Counted from the stretch's first letter, positions 31,629 through 41,775 are shown. The stretch: DNA of 59,792 nucleotides from Candidatus Rokubacteria bacterium RIFCSPLOWO2_02_FULL_73_56 (GCA_001788495.1 MGCF01000132.1:91208-150999); one strand, 5' to 3'. Notes: a model not told the origin generated them from the letters alone. Made by a program: numbers and translations.

Positions 31629-32818
31629 GCGGCGCCCCCGAGCGCGGTCGCGAGGATGCCGAGGGCGCGGTCGCAGTCCGCCGGCTCGACGATGAGCGGC
31701 GGCGCCAGCCGCAGCACGCGCTCGCCAGCGGTCAGCGCCAGGAGCCCGGCCTCCCGGCAGCGGTCCACGACCGGGCCGGCCGGGCGGTCGAGCTCGATCC
31801 CGATGAGGAGGCCCCGGCCGCGGATCTCCCGCACCGCCGGCGCGCCCGCGCGGAGCGCACGCAGGCCCTCCACGAGGTGCCGGCCCACGCGGGCGGCGCG
31901 CTCGGGGATCTTCTCGTCGAGCACGGTCGTCAGCGTGGCGAGCGCCACCGAGGCGACGAAGGGCGTGCCGCCGAACGTGGAGGCGTGCGAGCCCGGCGTC
32001 AGCGCGCGGGCCACGTCCTCGCGCGCCAGCATCGCGCCCATCGGCACGCCGTTGGCCAGCGCCTTGGCGAGCGTCATCACGTCCGGCTCGATCCCCGCGT
32101 GCTCGTACGCCCAGAGCCTGCCGGTGCGGCCGACGCCGGTCTGCACCTCGTCGAGGATCAGGAGCGCCCCCGACTCGTCGCAGAGCTTGCGGAGCCCCGG
32201 CAGGTAGTCGTCGTCCGGCACGTTCACGCCGCCCTCGCCCTGGATCGGCTCGACGAGGATCGCGGCGGTCCGGCTGTCGATCGCGCGCTCCATCGCCCGG
32301 AGGTCGTTGTAGGGCACGTGCTTGAACCCCGGCACGAGCGGCTCGAAGCCGTGCTGGTACTTCTCCTGGCCCGTGGCCGTGACCGTGGCGAGCGTGCGGC
32401 CGTGGAAGGAGTTCCGCGTCGCGATGACCTCGTACCGGTCCGACGCGAAGCGCTCCTTGGCGTACTTGCGGGCCAGCTTGATCGCCGCCTCGTTCGCCTC
32501 GGCGCCCGAGTTGCAGAAGAACACCCGGTCGGCGAAGGAGTGCTCGCACAGCAGCTTCGCCAGGTGGATCTGCGGCGCCGTGTGGTAGAGGTTGGAGACG
32601 TGCAGCAGCGTCGCCGCCGCCTCGCGGATCGCCCCGGTCACGCGCGGGTGGCAGTGCCCGAGCCCGACCACGGCGATGCCGGCGGCGAAGTCGAGGTACT
32701 CGCGCCCGTCGCTGTCCCACACGCGCATGCCATCGCCGCGCACCAGGCAGATCGGCGTCCGGCCGTAGTTGGGCGTGTGGTACCGCGCCGACCACTCGAG
32801 CAGCTCCCTGGTGTCCAT
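31625..32818 (-). CDS. argD: Acetylornithine/succinylornithine aminotransferase
   Basis: A 397-residue class III aminotransferase. Key features are FFCNSGAEANEAAIKLAR, the glycine-rich LDEVQTGVGRTGRLWA, the PLP-lysine segment MTLAKALANGVPMGAM and the domain-end GTPFVASVALATL. It converts acetylornithine semialdehyde to N-acetylornithine and may serve lysine synthesis too. The ATG is 14 bases after argB. Confidence 0.95.
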   Translation of the reverse strand: MDTRELLEWSARYHTPNYGRTPICLVRGDGMRVWDSDGREYLDFAAGIAVVGLGHCHPRVTGAIREAAATLLHVSNLYHTAPQIHLAKLLCEHSFADRVFFCNSGAEANEAAIKLARKYAKERFASDRYEVIATRNSFHGRTLATVTATGQEKYQHGFEPLVPGFKHVPYNDLRAMERAIDSRTAAILVEPIQGEGGVNVPDDDYLPGLRKLCDESGALLILDEVQTGVGRTGRLWAYEHAGIEPDVMTLAKALANGVPMGAMLAREDVARALTPGSHASTFGGTPFVASVALATLTTVLDEKIPERAARVGRHLVEGLRALRAGAPAVREIRGRGLLIGIELDRPAGPVVDRCREAGLLALTAGERVLRLAPPLIVEPADCDRALGILATALGGAA

Positions 32819-32832
32819 GGCCTGGTCCTCTC

Positions 32833-33705
32833 CTACAGGACGATCTCGGTGCCGATGCCCGCGCGCGTGAACAGCTCCAGGAGGATCGCGTGCGGCACCC
32901 GCCCGTCGATGATGTGCGCCTTCGCGGTGCCGCCCTCGAGCGCCCGGAGGGAGGACTCGACCTTCGGCAGCATCCCCCCGTCGATCACGCCCTCGCCCAT
33001 GAGCCGCTCGGCGTCCTTGCGCGAGAGCGTGCTGATCAGCCGCCCCTCGCGGTCGCGGATCCCCTGCACGTCGGTCAGGTGGATCAGCTTCTCGGCGCCC
33101 AGCGCCGCCGCCACCTGGCCCGCGACCAGGTCCGCGTTGATGTTGTAGGTCTCGCCGCTCGCCCCCACGCCGACCGGGGCGATCACGGTGATGAACCCCG
33201 CGTCCTCCAGCAGCCGGATCGGCTCGGTGTTGACGGCCTCCACCTCGCCGACGAGGCCGATGTCCACCTCCTCGCCGCCCGGCAGGCGGTGCGGCCGGCG
33301 ACGCGCCCGTAAGAGGTGCGCGTCCTTGCCCGAGAGCCCGACCGCCTTGCCGCCGTGGTGGTTGAGCAGGGCGACGATCTCCTTGTTGATCTTGCCGACC
33401 AGCACCATCTCGACGATCTCGACCGTCTCCTCGTCGGTCACCCGCATGCCGCCGACGAACCGCGGCTCCTTGCCGAGCCGCTTCATGAGCGCGCCGATCT
33501 GGGGCCCGCCGCCGTGGACGATCACGGGCTTGATCCCGACGAAGCGGAGCAGGATCACGTCGAGCGCGAACGGCTCCTTGAGGTCCGCGCGCTCCATCGC
33601 GGCGCCGCCGTACTTGATGACGATCGTCTTGCCGCGGAACTCCCGGATGTACGGGAGCGCCTCCAGCAGGATCTCGGCCCGCTTCACGTCGTTCGCGGGG
33701 TTCAC
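32833..33705 (-). CDS. argB: Acetylglutamate kinase
   Basis: A 290-residue amino-acid kinase. KYGGAAM (near 29-35) and [11 protein letters not shown] (near 64-74) bind phosphate, and the later [10 protein letters not shown]-type segment ([14 protein letters not shown]) closes the ATP site. The N-terminal helix ([14 protein letters not shown]) is the extension that in other species lets arginine inhibit hexameric ArgB, so feedback control is likely. The GTG start overlaps the hslU stop as GTGA. The upstream open frame in hslU is not used. Confidence 0.96.
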   Translation of the reverse strand: MNPANDVKRAEILLEALPYIREFRGKTIVIKYGGAAMERADLKEPFALDVILLRFVGIKPVIVHGGGPQIGALMKRLGKEPRFVGGMRVTDEETVEIVEMVLVGKINKEIVALLNHHGGKAVGLSGKDAHLLRARRRPHRLPGGEEVDIGLVGEVEAVNTEPIRLLEDAGFITVIAPVGVGASGETYNINADLVAGQVAAALGAEKLIHLTDVQGIRDREGRLISTLSRKDAERLMGEGVIDGGMLPKVESSLRALEGGTAKAHIIDGRVPHAILLELFTRAGIGTEIVL

Positions 33706-35066
33706 AGGATATACCTCGACAGGTCCTGGTCCCGCGTGATCTCCGCCAGCCGCGCCTCGACGTAGCCGGCGTCGATCACCAGCTCCTTGCCCGGCATGTC
33801 GGGCGCGTCGAACGAGACCTCCTCCAGGAGCTTCTCCATGACCGTGTAGAGCCGCCGCGCCCCGATGTTCTCGGTGCTCGCGTTCACCTTCATCGCGATC
33901 TCCGCGATCGCGTCGATCGCCTCGGGCGCGAACCTGAGCGCGACGCGCTCCGTCTTCAGGAGCTCCACGTACTGCGTGATCAGGGCGTTCTGGGGCTCCG
34001 TCAGGATGCGGACGAAATCCTCCCGCGTCAAGGGGTCCAGCTCGACACGGATCGGGAACCGTCCCTGCAGCTCCGGGATGAGGTCCGCGGGCTTGGCGAC
34101 ATGGAAGGCGCCGGCGGCGATGAACAGGATGTGGTCGGTCCGCACGATCCCGTACTTCGTGTGCACCGCCGAGCCCTCGACGATCGGCAGCAGGTCGCGC
34201 TGGACGCCCTCCCGCGAGACGTCGGGGCCGTGGGCCCCCTCCCGCCCCGCGATCTTGTCCAGCTCGTCGAGGAACACGATGCCGGAGTCCTCGGCGCGCC
34301 GGACGGCCTGGGCGACCACCTCGTCCATGTCGATCAGCTTCTGTGCCTCCTCCTGCGCCAGGAGGCGCCGCGCCTCCGCCACGCGCACCCGCCGCCGCCT
34401 GGTCCGCGTCGGCAGGACGTTCGAGAGCATGTCGCGGAGGTTGAGGCCCATCTCCTCCAGGCCCTGGCCCGAGAGCACCTCGATCATCGGCGTCGCCTGC
34501 TGCTGCGTCTCGAGCTCCACGGACCGCTCGTCGAGCCGGCCCGCGCGGAGCTGCGCGCGGAGCTTCTCCTTGGTCGCCTCCCACGGCGCGTCGGGCGTGA
34601 CCTGCTCGAGCGAGCCGCTCGAGAACGGCTCCTGCGGGCGGCGCGGCAGCAGGAGCTCGAGCAGGCGCTCCTCGGCGAGCTGCTCGGCCTTCTCCTGGAC
34701 CCGCGCGGTCATCTCGGCCTTGACCATGGTCACCGAGAGCTCGGTGAGGTCCCGGATCATCGACTCGACGTCGCGCCCGACGTAGCCGATCTCGGTGTAC
34801 TTGGAGGCCTCGACCTTCAGGAAGGGCGCCTGGGCGAGCTTCGCGAGCCGCCGCGCGACCTCGGTCTTCCCGACGCCCGTCGGCCCGATCATGATGATGT
34901 TCTTCGGCGCCACCTCGTCGCGCAGCTCGGCGGGCAGGTTCTGCCGCCGCCAGCGGTTGCGGAGCGCCACGGCCACCGCCCGCTTCGCCCGCTCCTGTCC
35001 CACGATGTACCGGTCGAGCTCGGCGACGATCTGGACCGGCGTGAGCGCGAGGCCGTCGGCGCTCAC
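33702..35066 (-). CDS. hslU: HslU ATPase subunit of HslUV protease
   Basis: A 454-residue AAA+ unfoldase. Walker A is GPTGVGKT at residues 61-68, Walker B is [11 protein letters not shown] near 268, and the pore loop and I-domain (about 110-245) lie between. The C-terminal tail ends LSRYIL, which docks into HslV in the known complexes. It unfolds substrates for the HslV protease. Its start overlaps the hslV stop and its stop overlaps the argB start, so proteolysis and arginine genes are joined in one message. Confidence 0.97.
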   Translation of the reverse strand: MSADGLALTPVQIVAELDRYIVGQERAKRAVAVALRNRWRRQNLPAELRDEVAPKNIIMIGPTGVGKTEVARRLAKLAQAPFLKVEASKYTEIGYVGRDVESMIRDLTELSVTMVKAEMTARVQEKAEQLAEERLLELLLPRRPQEPFSSGSLEQVTPDAPWEATKEKLRAQLRAGRLDERSVELETQQQATPMIEVLSGQGLEEMGLNLRDMLSNVLPTRTRRRRVRVAEARRLLAQEEAQKLIDMDEVVAQAVRRAEDSGIVFLDELDKIAGREGAHGPDVSREGVQRDLLPIVEGSAVHTKYGIVRTDHILFIAAGAFHVAKPADLIPELQGRFPIRVELDPLTREDFVRILTEPQNALITQYVELLKTERVALRFAPEAIDAIAEIAMKVNASTENIGARRLYTVMEKLLEEVSFDAPDMPGKELVIDAGYVEARLAEITRDQDLSRYIL

Positions 35067-35605
35067 AGCACCTCCACGGTCACGTGCTCGTTCGTGTAGA
35101 CGCAGATGGACGCGGCCACGCGCATCGCCTCGGTGGCGATCGCCCTGGCGTCGAGGTCGGAGTGGGCGACCAGCGCGCGGGCCGCGGCGAGCGCGTACGG
35201 CCCGCCCGAGCCGATGCCGATCAGGCCGTCGTCCGGCTCGATCACGTCCCCCGTGCCCGAGAGGATGAAGGACTGCTCGCGGTCGGCGACCGCGAGCAGC
35301 GCCTCGAGGCGCCGGAGCACGCGGTCCTGCCGCCAGTCCTTGGCCAGCTCGACCGCGGCGCGCGCCAGGTTGCCGCGGTGCTCGTCGAGCTTGCCCTCGA
35401 AGCGGGCGAACAGGGTGAAGGCGTCCGCCGCGGTGCCGGCGAAGCCCGCGAGGATCCGGTCGTGGTAGAGCTTGCGGACCTTCCGCGCCCCGGCCTTGAC
35501 GATCGTCGCGCCGATCGAGACCTGCCCGTCGCCGGCGAGCGCGACCTGGGCCCGGTGGCGCACCGAGACGATGGTGGTGGCGTGGACGTCGGGCCCGGCG
35601 GCCAT
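35063..35605 (-). CDS. hslV: HslV protease subunit with N-terminal propeptide
   Basis: A 180-residue threonine peptidase of the proteasome-beta fold. The mature N-terminus would be Thr10 of [10 protein letters not shown], preceded by a nine-residue propeptide (MAAGPDVHA). Many HslV proteins have only the initiator Met before the catalytic Thr. No ATG, GTG or TTG exists between 35605 and Thr10 (the Val codon is GTC), so autoprocessing of the propeptide is expected. It forms the HslUV protease with HslU. It starts seven bases after xerC. Confidence 0.95.
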   Translation of the reverse strand: MAAGPDVHATTIVSVRHRAQVALAGDGQVSIGATIVKAGARKVRKLYHDRILAGFAGTAADAFTLFARFEGKLDEHRGNLARAAVELAKDWRQDRVLRRLEALLAVADREQSFILSGTGDVIEPDDGLIGIGSGGPYALAAARALVAHSDLDARAIATEAMRVAASICVYTNEHVTVEVL

Positions 35606-35612
35606 GCCCGGC

Positions 35613-36488
35613 TCAGGCGCGCGCGCGGGCGCGCGGGTGGGCGGCGTCGTAGACGCGCATGAGCTGGTCGGCGCCCACGTGGGTGTAGCGCTGGGTGGTG
35701 GACAGGCGGCTGTGGCCCAGGAACTCCTGGATCACCCGGAGGTCGGCGCCCGCGTCGAGCAGGTGCGTGGCGAAGGTGTGGCGCAGCGTGTGCGGGCTCA
35801 CGGGCTGCGCGATCCCGGCCGCCCGCGCGCACCGGCGGACGATCGCGTGGATCGCGCGGGCCGTGAGCCGGCCGCCGCGGCGGTTGCGCCAGAGCGGGCC
35901 GCGCGCCCGCGCCCGCGGCCCGAGGGCGGCGTCGAGCGCGCGCGCCGCCTTGGCGCCGAACGGGACGATCCGCTCCTTCCGCCCCTTGCCGAGGACGCGC
36001 ACCGTCCGCTCGGTCAGGTCCACGTCGGCCACGTCGAGCGCCGCCAGCTCGGCGACGCGCAGCCCCGAGGCGTAGAGCAGCTCCAGGATCGCGATGTCCC
36101 GCGCCCGCTGGGCCCCGCCCACCGCACGGCCCTCCACGAGGGTCGTGGCCTCGTCGATCGGCAGGAACGAGACGAGCTTGCGCGGCAGGCGCGGGCCCCG
36201 GACCTCGCGCGCGACGTTCCGCGCCAGCACCCCGCGGCGCACGAGGAAGCGAAACCAGCTCCGCAGCGCCGCGAGCTTGCGCGCGACCGAGGCCGGGTCG
36301 AGGCCGCGGCCGTGCAGGTGCGCCAGGAAAGCGCGCACCGTGCGCGCGTCCACGTCCTCGAGGCGCCGCGCGGGGCCGACGAACCCCTGGAACTCGACGA
36401 GGTCGGTCCGGTAGCCCCGGAGGGTATGCGGCGAGGCGTCTTTCTCCAGCGAGAGGTGCCTGAGGAACGCGGCCAGCCGGTCGCTCAT
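35613..36488 (-). CDS. xerC: Tyrosine recombinase XerC
   Basis: A 291-residue tyrosine recombinase. The SAM-like core-binding domain spans residues 1-100. The catalytic residues are Arg144, Lys168, His233, Arg236, His259 and the nucleophile Tyr268. It resolves chromosome dimers with a partner such as XerD at a dif site. It starts at the ATG overlapping the topA stop (ATGA). In several phyla the order topA-(trmFO)-xerC-hslV-hslU is conserved; here trmFO is missing. Confidence 0.93.
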   Translation of the reverse strand: MSDRLAAFLRHLSLEKDASPHTLRGYRTDLVEFQGFVGPARRLEDVDARTVRAFLAHLHGRGLDPASVARKLAALRSWFRFLVRRGVLARNVAREVRGPRLPRKLVSFLPIDEATTLVEGRAVGGAQRARDIAILELLYASGLRVAELAALDVADVDLTERTVRVLGKGRKERIVPFGAKAARALDAALGPRARARGPLWRNRRGGRLTARAIHAIVRRCARAAGIAQPVSPHTLRHTFATHLLDAGADLRVIQEFLGHSRLSTTQRYTHVGADQLMRVYDAAHPRARARA

Positions 36489-38734
36489 GCCACCGGGAGC
36501 TCGGCCTCCCGCTCGAAGTCGCAGCCCTGGCGCGCGCACCGCTGCGTGACGCGGCCCCGCGCCGCGCGCTCCGTGAGGAAGGCCGCGCCGCACGTGGGGC
36601 ACGGCGTCGCGACGGGGCGCTGCCACAGGACGAACGTGCAGTCCGGGTACGCGGAGCAGCCGTAGAACGTCCGCCCGCGCCTGGAGCGCCGCTCGACGAG
36701 CTGGCCCGTGCACCCGGGCTCGGGGCACGCGATGCCGAGCGTCACCGGCTTGGTCGTCCGGCACTCGGGGTACCCGGAGCAGGCGATGAACTTGCCGAAG
36801 CGGCCGTGCTTGATGACCATCGGCTTGCCGCACGTCGGGCACGTCTCGTCGGTCGGCTGGTCCTCGGCCCGCTCCTGCCCCGGCAGGTTGCGCTTGTACT
36901 TGCAGTCGGGGTACGCCGAGCAGGCGATGAACTTGCCGAAGCGGCCGCGCCGCTCGCGCAGCGGCTCGCCGCACTCCGGACACGCCTCGCCGATCTCCTC
37001 GCCGGCCTTCTCGTTGACCATGTTCTTGCGGGCCCGCGCGAGATCCACCTTGAAGGGCTCGTAGAACTCGCGCACGGTCTGCACCCACTCGCGCTTGCCC
37101 TCCTCGATCGCGTCGAGCGAGTTCTCCATCTGGGCGGTGAACTCGACGTCCATGATCTCGGGGAAGAACGGGCGGAGCCGGTCCGTGACGGTCATCCCGA
37201 GCTCGGTCGGGATGAGGGTGCGGCGCTCCCGGTGCACGTAGCCCCGGTCGTTGATGATCGTGCCGAGGATCGAGGCGTAGGTGGACGGGCGGCCGATGCC
37301 GAGCTCCTCGAGGACCTTGATGAGCGAGGCCTCCGTGTAGCGCGGGGGCGGCTGGGTGAAGTGCTGCTTCGGGTCGAGCCCGAGCAGGCGCAGCGTCTCG
37401 CCCGGCGCCAGCGGAGGGATCGCGCCCTCCGGCTCCTCGTCGGCCGGCGGCGCGTCGTCCTCGCGGCTCTCCTCGTAGACCGCCGTGAAGCCCTTGAAGC
37501 GCAGCGTCGAGCCCAGGGCGCGGAACAGGCACGGCCCGGCCTCGACGTCGGCGGCGACCGTGTCGTACACGGCGGGCATCATCTGGCTCGCCACGAAGCG
37601 CTCCCAGATCAGCCGGTACAGCGCGAGCTGGTCCTTCGTGAGGAAGCGCGCGACCGCCCGCGGGTCGTGGCGGACCTCCGAGGGCCGGATCGCCTCGTGC
37701 GCCTCCTGCGCGCTGCCGCGCGAGCGGTACGCCGGCGGCGTCCCCGGCACGTACTCGGGCCCGAGCCGCGCGACGATCCAGCCGCGCGCCTCGTCCTGGG
37801 CCTCGCGCGCGACGCGGACCGAGTCCGTGCGCATGTAGGTGATCACGCCCTCGGCCCCCTCGGCCCCGAGGTCGATGCCCTCGTAGAGCTGCTGGGCGAC
37901 CGTCATCGTCTTCTTCGCCGTGAAGCCGAGCTTGCGCCCCGCCTCCTGCTGCAGCGTCGAGGTGATGAACGGCGGCGCCGGGTTGCGCTTGCGCTCCCCG
38001 CGCGTGACGGAGCGGACGACGAAGCGCGCGCCCTCCACCGACGCCATCAGCGCGCGCGTCGCCGCCTCGTCGCCGAGCGAGGCCTTCGCGCCCGCGACCT
38101 CCTTCAGCGTCACGACGAACTCCGGGGGCTGCGCGCCCGCCAGGCGGGCGTGCAGCGACCAGTACTCGACCGGCACGAACGCCTGGATCTCGCGCTCGCG
38201 GTCGACGATGATGCGCACGGCCACCGACTGGACGCGGCCGGCGGAGAGCCCGCGCTGGACCTTCTCCCAGAGGAGCGGCGAGAGGCTGTAGCCGACGAGC
38301 CGGTCGAGGACGCGCCGCGCCTGCTGCGCGTCGACCTTCTTGAGGTCGATCTTGCCGGGGCGAACGAACGCGGCCCGGACGGCCCGCTCGGTGATCTCGT
38401 TGAACGTGACCCGGTAGACCTTCTTGCGGTCGACGGCGAGCTCCTGCGCGAGGTGCCAGCCGATCGCCTCGCCCTCGCGGTCCGGGTCCGTCGCGACGTA
38501 CAGCGCGTCGGCCTTCGCGGCCGCCTTCTTCAGCTCGTCCAGGACCTTCTTCTTCGCCGGCGCGACGACGTACTTCGGCTTGAAGTTCTTCTTCGGGTCC
38601 ACGCCGAGCTGCGACTTCGGCAGGTCGCGCACGTGTCCCATCGACGCCTTCACGATGAAGCCCGAGTCCAGATACTTCTGGATCGTCTTCACCTTCGTCG
38701 GGGACTCGACCACCACCAGCGAGCGCTTCGCCAC
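36485..38734 (-). CDS. topA: DNA topoisomerase I
   Basis: A 749-residue type IA topoisomerase. The Toprim domain begins LVVVESPTKVKTIQKYL and has DPDREGE at 83-89. The catalytic Tyr300 is in ITYMRTDS. The C-terminus holds four cysteine zinc ribbons (C-x2-C...C-x4/5-C type), each with GRFGKFIACS or a similar core in the first two. It relaxes negative supercoils. The GTG start at 38734 shares bases with the dprA stop TAG. The open frame upstream of the GTG lies within dprA and is noise. Confidence 0.97.
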   Translation of the reverse strand: MAKRSLVVVESPTKVKTIQKYLDSGFIVKASMGHVRDLPKSQLGVDPKKNFKPKYVVAPAKKKVLDELKKAAAKADALYVATDPDREGEAIGWHLAQELAVDRKKVYRVTFNEITERAVRAAFVRPGKIDLKKVDAQQARRVLDRLVGYSLSPLLWEKVQRGLSAGRVQSVAVRIIVDREREIQAFVPVEYWSLHARLAGAQPPEFVVTLKEVAGAKASLGDEAATRALMASVEGARFVVRSVTRGERKRNPAPPFITSTLQQEAGRKLGFTAKKTMTVAQQLYEGIDLGAEGAEGVITYMRTDSVRVAREAQDEARGWIVARLGPEYVPGTPPAYRSRGSAQEAHEAIRPSEVRHDPRAVARFLTKDQLALYRLIWERFVASQMMPAVYDTVAADVEAGPCLFRALGSTLRFKGFTAVYEESREDDAPPADEEPEGAIPPLAPGETLRLLGLDPKQHFTQPPPRYTEASLIKVLEELGIGRPSTYASILGTIINDRGYVHRERRTLIPTELGMTVTDRLRPFFPEIMDVEFTAQMENSLDAIEEGKREWVQTVREFYEPFKVDLARARKNMVNEKAGEEIGEACPECGEPLRERRGRFGKFIACSAYPDCKYKRNLPGQERAEDQPTDETCPTCGKPMVIKHGRFGKFIACSGYPECRTTKPVTLGIACPEPGCTGQLVERRSRRGRTFYGCSAYPDCTFVLWQRPVATPCPTCGAAFLTERAARGRVTQRCARQGCDFEREAELPVA

Positions 38735-39624
38735 TACCCTCTCCCCGCCTGCGGGACGCTCCGCACCCAGCGCTGCCCCGCGAGCTGGCGCGCGAGCCCC
38801 GCGAGCTCCAGCGCCACGAGGGCCGCCGCCGCGCGGCCCGCGTCGAGCCCGCCGCGGGCGATCAGCCGCTCGATGTGCTGCGGCTCGTCCGGCGCCAGCA
38901 CGTCCAGCATGCGTGCCTCGTCCCCCCGAGGGCCGGGCCCCGCGGGCCCGTCCGTCGTCGTCGCCGCGCGGAGCGCGCGTCTCCATTGTTCCGGCAATTC
39001 TTGCACGACGTCCTGCCAACACGTGACCAGTTTAGCACCGTCCTGAATCAGCCTGTGCGCCCCGGCGCTCGCCGCGGAGGTGATTCGGCCTGGAACTGCG
39101 AACACTTCGCGGCCGAGATCGCCCGCGAAGCCGGCCGTGATGAGGGCCCCGCTGCGCTCGGCCGCCTCGACCACGACGACGCCCAGGGCGAGCCCCGCGA
39201 TCGTCCGGTTCCGCGCCGGGAAGTGCCCGGGCAGCCCCGGCGCGCCGGCCGCGAACTGCGAGAGCAGGGCGCCCTGCCGCTCGATCGCGCGCGCGAGCGC
39301 GCGGTTCTCGGACGGGTAGACCACGTCGATGCCCGAGCCGAGCACGGCGAGCGTCCGGCCGCCCGCCGCGAGCGCGCCGCGGTGGGCCGCCGTGTCGATG
39401 CCGCGCGCGAGCCCGCTCACGATCGTCACGCCGCGCGCCGCGAGATCCGCGGCGAGCCGCTCGGCGACGGCCACGCCGTACGGCGTCGCCCGCCGCGCGC
39501 CCACGATCGCGACCGCGAGCGCGTCGTCCGCGGTGAGCGTGCCGCGCACGTCGAGCGCGGGCCGTGCGGGCACGGCGGCGAGGAGCGCCGGATAGCCGGG
39601 ATCGCCTGGCTCGAGACGGTTCAT
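38734..39624 (-). CDS. dprA: DNA processing protein DprA
   Basis: A 296-residue DprA/Smf. The Rossmann fold shows VGARRATPYG (residues 41-50), SGLARGIDTAAH (68-79), LGSGIDVVYP and a C-terminal winged-helix-like region (about 230-290). It loads RecA on incoming single strands in natural transformation and occurs also in species without known competence. It heads the operon; a promoter candidate lies just before it. No strong ribosome site was seen between that promoter and the ATG. Confidence 0.95.
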   Translation of the reverse strand: MNRLEPGDPGYPALLAAVPARPALDVRGTLTADDALAVAIVGARRATPYGVAVAERLAADLAARGVTIVSGLARGIDTAAHRGALAAGGRTLAVLGSGIDVVYPSENRALARAIERQGALLSQFAAGAPGLPGHFPARNRTIAGLALGVVVVEAAERSGALITAGFAGDLGREVFAVPGRITSAASAGAHRLIQDGAKLVTCWQDVVQELPEQWRRALRAATTTDGPAGPGPRGDEARMLDVLAPDEPQHIERLIARGGLDAGRAAAALVALELAGLARQLAGQRWVRSVPQAGRG

Positions 39625-39651
39625 CGTTGCGACGGGTGCAGCGGGACTTGC

Positions 39652-39679
39652 AGTATACCGGAGGGGGCGCCCCCCTCAA
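39652..39679 (-). promoter_or_regulatory. Candidate promoter of dprA-topA-xerC-hslVU-argBDFG operon
   Basis: On the minus strand TTGAGG (39674-39679) and TATACT (39652-39657) are separated by 16 bases. The spacer is almost filled by a perfect GC palindrome (GAGGGGG and CCCCCTC around CGC, 39661-39677), which may be a transcription stop for the upstream CpoB-like gene. The transcript would begin about 20 bases before the dprA ATG. Confidence 0.6.
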
Positions 39680-39708
39680 AGAATCCGAATGGATACGGTG
39701 CTGCCGCC

Positions 39709-40482
39709 TCAGCGGCGGCGGGCGGCGTGGGTGCGCAGGAAGACGCGGGCCTTCCCGGCGGCCTCGGCGCGGGGGTACTCGCTGAGCACGCGCATCCAGG
39801 CCTGGTGGGCGCGCCGGGCGTCGCGGAGGTTCAGGTAGCAGAGACCGATCTTCAGGAGCGCGTCGGCCGCCTTGCCCTCGCCGTGCTCGAGCACCCGCTC
39901 GAACTCGACGAGCGCCTGGCGGTAGTCGTGCTGCACGTAGTACGCCTCGCCGATCCAGTACTGCGCGTTCGCGGCGAGCGGGTGCCTGGGATACTTCGCG
40001 AGGAAATCGAGGAGGTCCAGCACGGCCTGGCCATGCTCCCGCGCCCGGAACGCGGCCAGCGCGGCGGCGTACGCCTGCTCCGGCCCCGCCAGCCGCGCCG
40101 CGGGCGGCTCGCGGCGGGAGCGCTCGGGGGCCGGCGCGGGCCGCGGCGCGGCCGGCGCGGGGGGCGTCACGAGCGCCTGCACGCGCGCGCGCGCCTCGCC
40201 GATCGCCGCCTCCGCGGCCTGGAGCCGCCGGCTCAGCGTGACGATCTCCTCGCCGGCGGTCCGCACGCCGGCCCGGGTGTCGGCCAGGCGGGCGTCCAGC
40301 CCGGCGAGGTCGTTCCGCGCGCGCGTCACGTCGCGCGCGGTGGTCTCCTGGGAGGCGCGAAGCGCGGTCAGGTCGGTGCGAAGCCGCTCGACATCGGCCG
40401 CGAGACGACTGACCGTGCCGCGGCTCGCGCAGCCGCTCGCGAGCAGAGCCAGCACGGCCGCCACACCGAGGGCGCGATTCAT
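39709..40482 (-). CDS. CpoB/YbgF-like tetratricopeptide lipoprotein
   Basis: A 257-residue envelope protein. A signal peptide ends in the lipobox LLASGC, so Cys18 is the likely lipidated residue. Residues 20-95 form a long coiled coil, residues 100-130 are a Pro/Ala-rich linker, and residues 130-255 hold about three TPR units (AAFRAREHGQAV, AQYWIGEAYYVQHDYRQA, LKIGLCYLNLRDARRAHQ). This matches CpoB/YbgF, a Tol-Pal accessory protein, except that CpoB is usually soluble rather than lipidated. The tolB, pal and tolQ genes are not adjacent. I chose the ATG at 40482, since the signal then starts with MNRAL. Confidence 0.85.
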   Translation of the reverse strand: MNRALGVAAVLALLASGCASRGTVSRLAADVERLRTDLTALRASQETTARDVTRARNDLAGLDARLADTRAGVRTAGEEIVTLSRRLQAAEAAIGEARARVQALVTPPAPAAPRPAPAPERSRREPPAARLAGPEQAYAAALAAFRAREHGQAVLDLLDFLAKYPRHPLAANAQYWIGEAYYVQHDYRQALVEFERVLEHGEGKAADALLKIGLCYLNLRDARRAHQAWMRVLSEYPRAEAAGKARVFLRTHAARRR

Positions 40483-40533
40483 CCGCGCCGACCGTAGCAC
40501 GCGCCCGAAAACGAAGTCAACCGCGGCCCCGGC

Positions 40534-41745
40534 TCAGCGCGCCCCAGGCGGGAGCGGGCGCAGCAGGATCACCTCGAGCTCGCCGCCGGCGGGCACGCGC
40601 GTGTCGCCCGGGACGACGGCGAGACCGTCGGCCGCGACCATCGAGCGCAGGATCGCCGAGCCCTGCCCGCCCGTCAGGCGCGCGCCCCAGCCCCCGGCGT
40701 CCGGGTGCAGCGTCACGCGCAGGTAGCCGCGGCGCGTGCCCGGGTTGGCGATCGGCGCGAGCGCGTGGGCGCGGACGCGCGGGCGCTCGAACGAGCGCGC
40801 GCCCGCCAGCCGCATGATCGCGGGGCGGACGAACAGCTCGAACGTGACCATCGCGGACACCGGGTTGCCGGGCAGGCCGAAGACCAGCCGCCCGCCGAGC
40901 GAGCCGAACGTGACCGGCTTGCCCGGCCGCATCGAGACCTGCCAGAGGTGGAGCGTGGCGCCGGCGCGCGTGAGCGCCTCGCGCACGAGGTCGAGCTCGC
41001 CGACCGAGACGCCCGCCGACGAGACGAGCACGTCCGCGGCGCCGGCGGCGCGCACGCGTGCCTCGATCGCCTCCAGGCGATCGGGCGCCACGCCGAGGTT
41101 CACGGGCTCCCCGCCCGCCTCCAGCACCTGCGCCATCAGCGCGTAGCTGTTCGTGTTCGGGATCTGCCCCGGGCCCGGCTCGGTGCCGAGCTCGGCGAGC
41201 TCGTCGCCGGTGGACAGGATCGCGACGCGCGGCCGCCGGCCCACCGCCACGCGCGCGTAGCCGAGGGTGCCCAGGAGGCCGATCTCGGCGGCACCGAGGC
41301 CGTGGCCGGGCTCGAGCACGAGGTCACCGGCGCGCACGTCCTCGCCGATCGGGCGCACGCAGGCGCCGCGCGCCACGCGTCCGGGGATCCGCACGCACTC
41401 GCCCTCCAGCGTCACGTCCTCCTGCGGCACCACCGCGTCGGCGCCGTCGGGCAGCGGCGCGCCCGTGAAGATGCGCATCGCCTCGCCCGCCCCGAGGGCG
41501 CGCGGGGGGAGCGAGCCGGCCGTGACGCGGCCCACCACGCGGAGCCCGGCGCCGTCGGCGCGCGTATCCTCCGCGCGCAGCGCGTAGCCGTCCATCGAGG
41601 AGTTCGGCCACGGCGGGATCACCCGGCGCGAGACGATCGGCTCGGCCAGGACGCGGCCGAGCGCGGCCAGGAGCTCCACCCGCTCGGTCCCGAGCGGGCG
41701 GACGCGCGAGAGGATCGCGGTGAGCGCCTCCTCGACGGTCAGCAT
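40534..41745 (-). CDS. moeA: Molybdopterin molybdenumtransferase MoeA
   Basis: A 403-residue MoeA. Domains I-III are recognised from PLGTERVELLAALGRVLAEPI, GFVTAGSLPPR-type (VGRVTAGSLPPRAL), IFTGAPLPDGADAVV, and the MPT-binding ILSTGDEL and GLPGNPVSAMVTFELFVRP. Domain IV is at the C-terminus. It inserts molybdate into adenylylated molybdopterin. Together with moaA it would serve the formate dehydrogenase in this window. It lies between the act operon and the CpoB-like gene. Confidence 0.95.
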   Translation of the reverse strand: MLTVEEALTAILSRVRPLGTERVELLAALGRVLAEPIVSRRVIPPWPNSSMDGYALRAEDTRADGAGLRVVGRVTAGSLPPRALGAGEAMRIFTGAPLPDGADAVVPQEDVTLEGECVRIPGRVARGACVRPIGEDVRAGDLVLEPGHGLGAAEIGLLGTLGYARVAVGRRPRVAILSTGDELAELGTEPGPGQIPNTNSYALMAQVLEAGGEPVNLGVAPDRLEAIEARVRAAGAADVLVSSAGVSVGELDLVREALTRAGATLHLWQVSMRPGKPVTFGSLGGRLVFGLPGNPVSAMVTFELFVRPAIMRLAGARSFERPRVRAHALAPIANPGTRRGYLRVTLHPDAGGWGARLTGGQGSAILRSMVAADGLAVVPGDTRVPAGGELEVILLRPLPPGAR

Positions 41746-41775
41746 GCCGCTACTCTACCCCCGGCGCGTGGTCCC

